Shown: positions 1 to 7,144 of the stretch, in pieces | Layout of the letters: the number at the start of each line of letters is the position of its first letter | Numbering within the stretch: position 1 is the stretch's first letter | Source of the DNA: Pseudonocardia alni | GTDB taxonomy: Bacteria; Actinomycetota; Actinomycetes; Mycobacteriales; Pseudonocardiaceae | Assembly: GCF_002813375.1 (NCBI RefSeq) | Contig: NZ_PHUJ01000003.1 | Location: forward strand, 2,170,001-2,234,000 | DNA length: 64,000 nucleotides | Direction of reading: 5' to 3' | Notes under the pieces: model-generated | What the model saw: the letters and a program-made list of their open reading frames with translations, nothing else | Databases searched by the model: none | Told to the model about the DNA's origin: nothing | Program-made: the position numbers and the translations under genes

Positions 1-600
1 GGCGGCCTGTTCGGCGACGAGGCGGCGCAGCCGGGCGGCGGTGCGGTCGAGCACGTGCGCGGCGAACCCGACGGTCAGCCCGGCCAGCAGGAGCAGCTGC
101 ATGTCGCCCAGCTCCAGCACCCCGAACCGCTGCTTGGACAGCACCAGCGCCACCGAGATCACGGCGGCGGCGAGCACCCCGCCGGTGATCCGGAACGCGA
201 CCGCGCAGGCCAGCACCCCGCCGGAGGTCCAGATCGACCCCATGCCGGGGCCGCCCTCGTCGAGGTGGGCGACCCGGACGACCAGCGGCGTGGTCGCCAT
301 GATCGCGACGCAGACGCCGAGGTCGGCCAGGGCGAGCAGGCCGCGGCGGTCCGGGGCGCCGGGCAGCCCGCCGAGGTAGCCCCATGACGTCACGGCCGTC
401 CACACCGCCATCACGACGAGCACGCCGACCGCGGCCGGCGGACGTTCGTAGCCGGTGGGCAGGTGGTAGAGCGTCACGCCGACGACCGTCAGCAGCGTGA
501 GCAGGCGGTAGGCGATGACGCCGCGCCAGAACGGCTCCAGCGGGTGCTCCACGTCGTCCATGCTGACCGACAGCGCGCCGCGCCGGGGCCGATCGCTCAT
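1..600 (-). CDS. Sensor histidine kinase, N-terminal part only (MacS-like), cut by window edge
   Basis: Reading from the ATG at 600 towards position 1 gives 200 codons without a stop, so the gene runs out of the window and its 3' end is missing. After about 20 polar residues there are five or six hydrophobic segments. An Arg/Leu-rich helix (DRTAARLRRLVAEQ) follows, which looks like the entry to a dimerisation helix. The opening EPFWRGVIAYRLLTLL resembles the membrane domain of actinobacterial MacS-family two-component sensor kinases. The dimerisation His and the ATPase domain are not in view, so the call rests on the membrane part alone. The ATG overlaps the stop of the methyltransferase gene (ATGA), which points to co-translation. 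Confidence 0.6.
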   Translation of the reverse strand, partial: MSDRPRRGALSVSMDDVEHPLEPFWRGVIAYRLLTLLTVVGVTLYHLPTGYERPPAAVGVLVVMAVWTAVTSWGYLGGLPGAPDRRGLLALADLGVCVAIMATTPLVVRVAHLDEGGPGMGSIWTSGGVLACAVAFRITGGVLAAAVISVALVLSKQRFGVLELGDMQLLLLAGLTVGFAAHVLDRTAARLRRLVAEQAA

Positions 601-1553
601 CTCGGCTTGGTACCGGTGATCAGGGCGTTGTAGAACCAGCTGCGCGGCACGACCCGGTTCAGGACGTGCTCGTCGAGCCAGGACAGCCGCTGCCAGCCGT
701 GGTAGGCGAACATCGCCCAGTTCCAGCCGAGCTTTCCGGGCGGGACGGCCGCCTCGAAGGTCCGCACCGGCCAGCCCAGCATGGCGGCGGCGAACTCCTC
801 GGTGGAGGCCCGCACTCCCTCTGCCCCGGCCCGGGTCGCGGTGCGCTCCAGGTCGGCCGGGTCGAAGGTGTGGATGTCGACGACCGACTCCAGCGCGGCG
901 GCCCGGGAGGACTCGTCGAGCTCGTGCTGCGGGCGCCGCCAGCCCCGCAGGGCCGGGAGCTTCGTCAGGGTGGTCGTTGCCTTCCAGGTCCACTGGCCGA
1001 GCGTGCGGGCGTAGGCGTCGCCGACGGTGGTGGGCTCGCCCGCGAACACGAACCGCCCGCCCGGCTCCAGCACCCGCAGGACCTCACGGAACGCGGCCTC
1101 GACGTCGGGGATGTGGTGCAGCACCGCGTGCCCGACGACGAGGTCGAAGCTGTCGTCGGGGAACGGGATGTGCTCACCGTCGACGACGGCACCCTCCACC
1201 TCCAGCCCGAGGTGCTCGGCGTTGCGGGTGGCGGCGTCGACCATCCCCGGCGACAGGTCGGTGACGACGCCGCGCTCGGCGACACCGGCCTGCATCAGGT
1301 TCAGCAGGAAGAACCCGGTGCCGCTGCCCAGTTCCAGGGCGCGCAGGTAGGGGCGGCCGTCCCACGGGGCCGCGGCACGGAATCGGCCCGCGGCGTAGTC
1401 GATGCAGCGCTCGTCGTAGCTGATCGACCACTTCTCGTCGTAGGTGCCCGCCTCCCAGTCGTGGTAGAGCACGTTGGCGAGCTTCGGGTCGTGCCAGGCC
1501 GCCTCGACCTGCTCGGCGGTGGCGTGCGGGGTGGGCGCCGGGTCCGAACTCAT
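597..1553 (-). CDS. Class I SAM-dependent methyltransferase
   Basis: This 318-residue protein has a Rossmann-type methyltransferase core. Motif I, LELGSGTGFF, sits near residue 75 and would bind S-adenosylmethionine. An acidic loop (VVTDLSPGMVDAA) follows. The post-motif segment VVGHAVLHHIPDVEAAF and LRVLEPGGRFVFAGEP near residues 140-175 are typical of the Methyltransf_11/25 group. The C-terminal 120 residues are unlike the core and may form a substrate lid. The substrate cannot be told from sequence. The ATG at 1553 has no clear ribosome binding site. The stop overlaps the start of the following sensor kinase by four bases, so the two probably share a transcript. Confidence 0.8.
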   Translation of the reverse strand: MSSDPAPTPHATAEQVEAAWHDPKLANVLYHDWEAGTYDEKWSISYDERCIDYAAGRFRAAAPWDGRPYLRALELGSGTGFFLLNLMQAGVAERGVVTDLSPGMVDAATRNAEHLGLEVEGAVVDGEHIPFPDDSFDLVVGHAVLHHIPDVEAAFREVLRVLEPGGRFVFAGEPTTVGDAYARTLGQWTWKATTTLTKLPALRGWRRPQHELDESSRAAALESVVDIHTFDPADLERTATRAGAEGVRASTEEFAAAMLGWPVRTFEAAVPPGKLGWNWAMFAYHGWQRLSWLDEHVLNRVVPRSWFYNALITGTKPR

Positions 1554-1632
1554 GAGGAGGAGTTTCGCAGAACACGGCCGCCGACCTGCTCCCCGCCCGG
1601 GCGCGTCGCGCGTCCGGGCGGGGGCGGACGGC

Positions 1633-2412
1633 TCAGCGGCCGGTGAAGGTGGCCTTGCCGGGGCCGTTCTCGACGAAGCTGGCCATGCCGGCCTTCGCGT
1701 CGTCGGTGGCGAACACGCCCGCGAACAGCTCGGACTCGATGTCCAGGCCGGTGCGCAGGTCGGTGTCGAGGCCGTTGTCGATCGCCTTCTTGGCGGCGGC
1801 GTAGGCCAGGGCGGGGCCCGCGGTGAACTGCTGCGCCCAGGCGACGGCGCGGGTGTAGACCTCGTCGGCCGGGACGACCTCGTCCACCAGCCCGATCGCC
1901 AGCGCCTCGTCGGCCTTCACCATGCGGCCGGTGTAGATCAGGTCCTTGGTGCGCGACGGCCCGATCAGTCGCGCGGCGCGCTGGGTGCCGCCGCCACCCG
2001 GGAAGATGCCGAGCAGGATCTCCGGGAAGCCGAGCTTGACGTTGTCCCCCGCGATGCGCCGGTCGGCCCCGAGTACGACCTCCAGGCCGCCGCCGAGGGC
2101 GTAACCGGTCACCGCGGCGACGGTCGGCTTCGGGATCGTCGAGACGGCCCCCAGCCCGGCGGACAGCCGCCGCGCCTGCGGCGCCATGTCCGAGTAGGAC
2201 ATCGACGCCATCTCCTTGACGTCCGCACCCGCGGCGAAGGTCTTCTCCCCGCCGTACACGACGACCGCACGCACGTCGGCGCGGGTGGCGGCCTCGTCGG
2301 CCACCTCCAGCAGCTCACCCTGGATCTGACGGTTCAGGGCGTTCATCGGCGGGCGGTCGATCCGGATCGTCCCGACGCCCTCGTCCACGGACAGGCTCAC
2401 GAATTCGGTCAC
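1633..2412 (-). CDS. Enoyl-CoA hydratase/isomerase family protein
   Basis: This 259-residue crotonase-fold protein has the expected oxyanion-hole regions: KTFAAGADVKEMA, and a second Gly-rich loop with YALGGGLEVVLGADRRIA. LGFPEILLGIFPGGGGTQR carries the glutamate position that acts in water addition in true hydratases. It would hydrate a trans-2-enoyl-CoA in fatty-acid or amino-acid degradation; chain length is unknown. I chose the GTG at 2412 because it gives VTEFVSLSVDEG, a normal family N-terminus, and because TAGGGT lies 8 nt upstream (2421-2426), fitting a leaderless transcript. A longer in-frame reading adds an Arg/Gly-rich stretch that is unlikely to be coding. The gene stands alone between the methyltransferase and the ABC ATPase, all on the minus strand. 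Confidence 0.85.
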   Translation of the reverse strand: MTEFVSLSVDEGVGTIRIDRPPMNALNRQIQGELLEVADEAATRADVRAVVVYGGEKTFAAGADVKEMASMSYSDMAPQARRLSAGLGAVSTIPKPTVAAVTGYALGGGLEVVLGADRRIAGDNVKLGFPEILLGIFPGGGGTQRAARLIGPSRTKDLIYTGRMVKADEALAIGLVDEVVPADEVYTRAVAWAQQFTAGPALAYAAAKKAIDNGLDTDLRTGLDIESELFAGVFATDDAKAGMASFVENGPGKATFTGR

Positions 2413-2420
2413 GTCTGCGG

Positions 2421-2426
2421 ACCCTA
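2421..2426 (-). promoter_or_regulatory. -10 hexamer TAGGGT for the enoyl-CoA hydratase
   Basis: TAGGGT lies 8 nt before the GTG at 2412 with no Shine-Dalgarno between. This is the spacing expected when transcription starts at or next to the start codon. Confidence 0.4.
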
Positions 2427-2560
2427 GTCGCCTCCGGCGCCCCGGAGCGCGCAGTGATCCGACCCGGCCGCCTCGGCCGGCGTGGCGTCCCGTCCCGGTT
2501 CGCGGCGACCCGCGCGACGGTCGCCCCACGCGGGTGCGGGCACCGGCGCCCGGCGGCGGA

Positions 2561-3412
2561 TCAGTCGCGCCGGTGGGCGGTGAACCGTCCGTTGCCGCGG
2601 CGCTCGACGGTCAGCGGCAGCCCGAACGTCTCCGACAGCGGCTCGGAGGTCATGACCTCGTCCAGGAGCCCCGCGGCGACCACACGCCCTTCACGCAGCA
2701 GCAGCCCGTGGCTGTAGTTCGGCGGGATCTCTTCGACGTGGTGGGTGACCAGCACCGACGCCGGGGCGTACGGGTCGTCGGCGAGGTCGGCGAGCCGGGT
2801 GACGAGGTCCTCGCGGCCGCCGAGGTCCAGCCCGGCGGCGGGCTCGTCGAGCAGCAGCAGTTCCGGGTCGGTCATCAGCGCGCGGGCGATCAGGGTCCGC
2901 TTGCGCTCGCCCTCGGAGAGCGTGCCGTACGCGCGCCCGGCGAACCCCGCCATGCCGAGCTGGCCCAGCAGCTGCTCGGCGCGGCCGGTGTCGTCGCGCT
3001 CGTACTCCTCGCGCCAGCGCCCGAGGACCGCGTAGCCCGCGGAGACGACGACGTCGGAGACGATCTCGTCGCCCGGGATCCGGACGCCCAGGTTCGCCGA
3101 GGTGAGACCGATCCGGGTGCGGAGCTCGAAGACGTTGACCCGGCCCATGCGCTCACCGAGCACATGGACGGTGCCGGCGGTCGGGTGCAGCTCCGCACCG
3201 GCGAGCCGGAGCAGGGTCGTCTTGCCGGCGCCGTTCGGGCCGAGGACGACCCAGCGCTCGTCGAGTTCCACCCGCCAGTCGACGGCATCGAGCAGGATGG
3301 TGTCGCCGCGGCGGACGGTGGCGCCGTCCATCCCGACGACCACGTCCTCGTCGTCGATCGGGGTGGAAACGGGTGTGACACCGGGCGCGGACGGGGTTCG
3401 GGGCGAAGTCAC
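2561..3412 (-). CDS. ABC transporter ATP-binding protein
   Basis: This 283-residue stand-alone ATPase has all the standard motifs: Walker A GPNGAGKTT near residue 60, the signature loop LSEGERKRTLIARAL, Walker B ELLLLDEPAAGLD and the switch histidine in VLVTHHVEEI. It would hydrolyse ATP to drive a membrane permease, but no permease gene is nearby, so the substrate is unknown. The LSEGE variant and the spacing resemble ModF/YbbA-like soluble ATPases. The GTG at 3412 is used because upstream codons run into glgX, whose start lies only 19 nt away on the other strand. The two genes are therefore divergent, with almost no room for conventional leaders. Confidence 0.85.
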   Translation of the reverse strand: MTSPRTPSAPGVTPVSTPIDDEDVVVGMDGATVRRGDTILLDAVDWRVELDERWVVLGPNGAGKTTLLRLAGAELHPTAGTVHVLGERMGRVNVFELRTRIGLTSANLGVRIPGDEIVSDVVVSAGYAVLGRWREEYERDDTGRAEQLLGQLGMAGFAGRAYGTLSEGERKRTLIARALMTDPELLLLDEPAAGLDLGGREDLVTRLADLADDPYAPASVLVTHHVEEIPPNYSHGLLLREGRVVAAGLLDEVMTSEPLSETFGLPLTVERRGNGRFTAHRRD

Positions 3413-3417
3413 CCCCC

Positions 3418-3423
3418 TATCCT
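3418..3423 (+). promoter_or_regulatory. -10 hexamer TATCCT for glgX
   Basis: TATCCT ends 8 nt before the GTG of glgX at 3432. With the divergent ABC gene starting at 3412, both transcripts must begin inside a 19-nt gap, so at least one is likely leaderless. Confidence 0.45.
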
Positions 3424-3431
3424 GGCCGATC

Positions 3432-5453
3432 GTGCCTGTCTTCCCCCTCGGTGCCCACCCCGACGACCACGGGACCCGCTTCGCGGTCGCCACCACCAGC
3501 GCCGAGACCGTCGAGGTGTGCCTGATCGACGGCGCCGCCGACGGTGAGGGCGGTGGTCTCACCGAGCGGCGCGTCGAGCTGCGTGAACACACCTTCGGCG
3601 TGTGGCACGGCCACGTGCCCGGGGTGCGGCCCGGTCAGCGCTACGGCTACCGGGTGCACGGCGAGTACCGGCCGTTCCACGGGCTGCGCGCGAACCCGCA
3701 CAAGATCCTCGTCGACCCCTACGCCGCGCGGATCACCGGCACCGTCACCGACGTCGTCGCCGCCCGCGGGTGGGACGGCGACCCGATGTCCGGGCGGCCC
3801 AGCACCGTCGACTCGCTCGGCTCGGTGCCGCTGTCGGTCGTCACCGCCACCGACGCCGCGCCGCGCCCGCCCCGCCCGGACGTGCCGTGGTCGGAGACGG
3901 TGATCTCGGAGATCCACGTGCGCGGCTGGACGAAGCTCCACCCCGAGGTGCCCGAGGCGCACCGTGGCACCTACCTCGGGCTGGCCCACCCGGCGGTGAT
4001 CGCGCAGCTGCAGCGGACCGGGGTGACGGCCGTCGAGCTGCTCCCGGTGCAGGCCAACGCCCCCGAGCCACCGCTGCTGGAGCGGGGCGCGTCGAACTAC
4101 TGGGGCTACGCCACGCTGGGCTTCCTCGCCCCGCACGCCGGCTACGCCTCGGACCCCGGCAACGAGGTCGCGGAGTTCCGCTACCTCGTCGACACCCTGC
4201 ACGCGGCCGGGATCGAGGTCGTCCTCGACATCGTCCCCAACCACACCTGCGAGGGCGGGGTCGGCGGCACCACCCTGTCCTACCGCGGCCTCGACGCGCC
4301 GGCGTACTACTCGCTCGGCGGGTCCGGGCACGACGCCGACATCACCGGCACCGGCAACACCCTCGACGCCGGCTCCCCCACGGTGATCCGGTTGGTCTGC
4401 GACGCCATGCGGCACTGGGTGCACGCCTACGGCGTCGACGGGTTCCGGATCGACCTCGCCTCGGTGCTCGGTCGCCCGCGGTCGGGTCCGTTCTCCTCGG
4501 ACTCCGCACTGCTCACCGCGATCGCCCAGGACCCGACCCTGTCGACGACCAAGTTGATCGCCGAGCCGTGGGACGCGACCGGCGAGGGCTACCGCGTCGG
4601 CGGGTTCGGCGTGGCGTGGTCGGAGTGGAACGGCCGTTACCGCGACGCGGTGCGCGACTTCTGGCGCGGCCACGGCGGCGTCGCCGAGCTGGCGTCGCGG
4701 CTGACCGGCAGCTCCGACATCTACCAGCTCTCCGGGCGTCGCCCGTGGGCCTCGGTCAACTTCGTCACCGCCCACGACGGCTTCACCCTGCGCGACCTCG
4801 TGTCCTACGAGCACAAGCACAACGAGGACAACGGCGAGAACAACCGCGACGGCACCGACGACAACCGCTCGCAGAACCACGGCGCCGAGGGCCCGACCGA
4901 CGACGCCGGCATCCGCGCCGCCCGGCAGGCCACGGCCCGGGCGATGATGGCGACGCTGCTGCTGTCGATCGGCACCCCGATGATCACCGGTGGCGACGAG
5001 CGCTGGCGCACCCAGGGCGGCAACAACAACGCCTACTGCCGCGACGACGAGACCTCCTGGGTGGACTGGACCCGCACCGACGAGACCACGGCGATGGAGG
5101 CGTTCACCGCCAAGGTCGCCGCACTGCGCCACGAGTCACCGGTGCTGCACCGCGACCAGTTCTACGTCGACGGCGAGGTCCTCTGGTGGGACCCGTCCGG
5201 GCGGCCGATGGAGCCCGGGGACTGGCACGACGGCGGCCGCCGCACCCTCGCGCTGCTGCTGGCCGACTACTGGCTGCTGGTCCTGCACGCCGGCGACGAG
5301 CCCGCCGACTGCGTGCTGCCCAGCGACCACGGATTCGACCCGGTCCTGGACTCGACCGCGCCCGACGGCACCCCCGCCGACACCACCCCGCTCGACGCCG
5401 GGGCGACGATCGTCCTGCCGCCCCGCTCGGTACGCCTGCTGCGCAGCCGCTGA
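3432..5453 (+). CDS. glgX: Glycogen debranching enzyme GlgX (isoamylase type)
   Basis: This 673-residue cytoplasmic enzyme hydrolyses alpha-1,6 branch points in glycogen after phosphorylase has trimmed the outer chains. An N-terminal CBM48-like beta-sandwich (about residues 1-110) precedes a GH13 barrel. The barrel carries VLDIVPNHTCEG, the nucleophile Asp near 341 in GFRIDLAS, the acid/base Glu near 378 in KLIAEPWDA, and the transition-state Asp near 449 in VTAHDGFTL. The segment with NEDNGENNRDGT is typical of GlgX. Length is normal. The GTG at 3432 gives VPVFPLGAHPDDHGTRFAV, matching family N-termini; upstream codons lie inside the divergent ABC gene. It opens the glucan gene group of this window together with glgP, glgE and glgB. 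Confidence 0.95.
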   Translation: MPVFPLGAHPDDHGTRFAVATTSAETVEVCLIDGAADGEGGGLTERRVELREHTFGVWHGHVPGVRPGQRYGYRVHGEYRPFHGLRANPHKILVDPYAARITGTVTDVVAARGWDGDPMSGRPSTVDSLGSVPLSVVTATDAAPRPPRPDVPWSETVISEIHVRGWTKLHPEVPEAHRGTYLGLAHPAVIAQLQRTGVTAVELLPVQANAPEPPLLERGASNYWGYATLGFLAPHAGYASDPGNEVAEFRYLVDTLHAAGIEVVLDIVPNHTCEGGVGGTTLSYRGLDAPAYYSLGGSGHDADITGTGNTLDAGSPTVIRLVCDAMRHWVHAYGVDGFRIDLASVLGRPRSGPFSSDSALLTAIAQDPTLSTTKLIAEPWDATGEGYRVGGFGVAWSEWNGRYRDAVRDFWRGHGGVAELASRLTGSSDIYQLSGRRPWASVNFVTAHDGFTLRDLVSYEHKHNEDNGENNRDGTDDNRSQNHGAEGPTDDAGIRAARQATARAMMATLLLSIGTPMITGGDERWRTQGGNNNAYCRDDETSWVDWTRTDETTAMEAFTAKVAALRHESPVLHRDQFYVDGEVLWWDPSGRPMEPGDWHDGGRRTLALLLADYWLLVLHAGDEPADCVLPSDHGFDPVLDSTAPDGTPADTTPLDAGATIVLPPRSVRLLRSR

Positions 5454-5505
5454 CCGGACCCGGCCAGCCGGGTTCGGGGAGCTGGGTCCGACGGGCCGGG
5501 CGGCG

Positions 5506-5511
5506 TAGGCT
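5506..5511 (+). promoter_or_regulatory. -10 hexamer TAGGCT for the FmdB-like gene
   Basis: TAGGCT is followed by exactly 6 nt and the ATG at 5518, with no ribosome binding site between. This is a leaderless-type promoter. Confidence 0.55.
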
Positions 5512-5517
5512 CCGCGC

Positions 5518-5745
5518 ATGCCGCGCTACGAGTTCCGCTGCCGCGAGTGCGCCACGACGTTCGAGGTCGAACGGCCGATGGCCGCGTCGTCGGACCCGGC
5601 GGACTGCCCGCACGGACACGCGGACACCGTCAAGCTGCTCTCGACGATCGCGCTCGGCGGCCGGTCCGGTGCCGCACCCCGGCCCGCGATGACCCCGGCC
5701 GGTGGCGGCGGGGGCTGCTGCGGCGGCGGGTGCTGCGGCGGCTGA
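5518..5745 (+). CDS. FmdB-family zinc ribbon protein
   Basis: This 75-residue protein starts MPRYEFRCRECATTFEVE, the zinc-ribbon opening of the FmdB/CxxC_CXXC regulatory family, with a first knuckle CREC. The second metal-ligand pair looks atypical: CPHGH offers one Cys and two His where most members have CxxC. The tail is Gly-rich and ends in two Cys pairs (CCGGGCCGG), which could bind metal. The family is often described as regulatory, but no target is established here. A hexamer TAGGCT 6 nt before the ATG suggests leaderless transcription. The stop is separated from the next gene by three bases, so they are probably co-transcribed. Confidence 0.85.
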   Translation: MPRYEFRCRECATTFEVERPMAASSDPADCPHGHADTVKLLSTIALGGRSGAAPRPAMTPAGGGGGCCGGGCCGG

Positions 5746-5748
5746 CCC

Positions 5749-6323
5749 GTGCCGACGACGGGTCCCGCCCCCTCGGACCACGGTCCGGCGGGCGGAGGTC
5801 CGGCGGGCGGTGGGACGTCACGGGCGGCCCGGCGCGTCGTGCTCGTGCTCCCGGCCGTCCTGCTGGTCGGTGTCCTGGGCGCGGGCTGTGCGGGTTCCTC
5901 CCCGCTCGCCCCGACCCGCGGCGCGGAGACCGCGGCGGGCCCGAGCGCGTCCGCCGACGCCGCACCGTCGGACTCCGCGTCGACCGGCACCGGACCGCCG
6001 GTGACGATCGTGCTCGGCAGCCCGGACCGGCCGCAGGCCCGCGGTCTCGGGACCGCGCGGCCGCCGCTGGTCGACCTCGGCAGGGCGAGCTCCACCGGCA
6101 TCGTCGAGGACCTGACGTGGCAGAGCTGGGGCGGCCCGACCGCCACCGGCACCGGGACGGCCGCCTACGCCGCCCCCGGGCAGCCGCTCGCCGCCGCGAC
6201 CCGGGAACGGGCGACCCGGGCACCTGCGCCGGGCGCCCGGCCTACCGCACGCTGACCTGGTACTTCCCCCAGCACGGCGAGATCCCCGGTGCCCACACCC
6301 CGCTGCCCGTCTGCGGCGACTGA
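5749..6323 (+). pseudogene. Putative lipoprotein, apparently frameshifted
   Basis: The GTG at 5749 opens a reading frame with a basic stretch, a hydrophobic segment and a lipobox LGAGC (Cys near residue 47). This is followed by a Ser/Ala/Pro-rich spacer and then VEDLTWQSWGGPTATGTGTAAYA. That frame stops at 6255 in low-quality sequence. A different frame carries GRPAYRTLTWYFPQHGE and stops at 6323. The two parts read as one domain if one base is restored between about 6190 and 6230. I infer a surface lipoprotein gene with a -1 frameshift; it could be a true null allele or a sequence error in a GC-rich run. I do not recognise the function. Confidence 0.55.
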
Positions 6324-6433
6324 CCGCCACACTGCTGCTAGGCCGAACGGGCGTATTCCGCTCGAACGTGTGACGTACGTCAACACTGCTCCGATACGCC
6401 GAGAGCATCTGACCCCGTGGGACTGGAGTCCAC

Positions 6434-7144
6434 GTGCCCCGAGCGCTCCCCCGCCTTCTCCGTGCCGCCACCGCCGTCGCCGCCGTGGCCACCACCGCCC
6501 TGCTCACGACGGCGGCGATCCCCGCCCCGCCGTCGCCGCCGGCCGAGGCGCTCACGGCGCCCGGGCCGGTGCAGGCCCTGCAGGTCTCACCCGTACCCGG
6601 CGGCGGCGCCCGCGGCCTCGGACTGCAGGTGTCCTGGTCCCCGCCCGTCCGGAACGAGGGCGCCCTGCGCACCCACTACGACGTCGAGGTCCGCGACCAC
6701 GCGGGCACCGTCCTCCACTCCGCCTCGACCGAGACCACCACCAGCGCCCCGGTGTACGGCGACTACTGCGTCGCGCCGTTCACGGTGTCGGTGCGCGCCG
6801 TGAGCCGCGACGTCGACGAGAGCCGGTCCGAGCCGGGGCCCGCCGTCCTCACCACGTACGGCGAGCAGGCCCCGTGCGCCCTCACGATGTCGATCACCGC
6901 GGCCCGCGCCGCCGACGGGCGCGTGCACGTGCGCGCCACCCGCGAGGCGCCGGTCGACCCCTTCGTGTCCGGCCCGTGCACGCTCGCGACGGCCGGCCGG
7001 GTGCTCTGGTCGGGCACCTGCGGCGGCTACGCCGCCACCCAGGACATCGTGGTCGGCGCGCTGCCCCCGGGACCGCGGGAGCTCACGCTGACCACCGTCG
7101 CCCCGCGGGGTGAGCGCACCACGAGCCGGACCACGCTGCGCTAG
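6434..7144 (+). CDS. Secreted protein with a fibronectin-type-III-like domain
   Basis: This 236-residue protein has a Sec-type signal peptide: basic start VPRALPRLLR, a hydrophobic core of Ala/Val, and a likely cleavage near AEA at residues 38-40. The mature part begins with a region resembling a fibronectin type III fold (LQVSWSPPVRNEGALRTHYDVEVRD, then FTVSVRAVS). A second domain has two Cys pairs that could form disulfides. No enzyme motif is visible. A role in binding outside the cell is a guess. The GTG at 6434 is the only start that keeps the full signal peptide. Its stop shares bases with the stop of the convergent glgP gene (CTAG at 7141-7144). Confidence 0.65.
   Translation: MPRALPRLLRAATAVAAVATTALLTTAAIPAPPSPPAEALTAPGPVQALQVSPVPGGGARGLGLQVSWSPPVRNEGALRTHYDVEVRDHAGTVLHSASTETTTSAPVYGDYCVAPFTVSVRAVSRDVDESRSEPGPAVLTTYGEQAPCALTMSITAARAADGRVHVRATREAPVDPFVSGPCTLATAGRVLWSGTCGGYAATQDIVVGALPPGPRELTLTTVAPRGERTTSRTTLR

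Noticed and set aside
5690..5745. Cys-rich tail of the FmdB-like protein as a novel metallopeptide
   Set aside because: Gly/Cys-rich tails are common in this family, so I do not count it as a separate finding.
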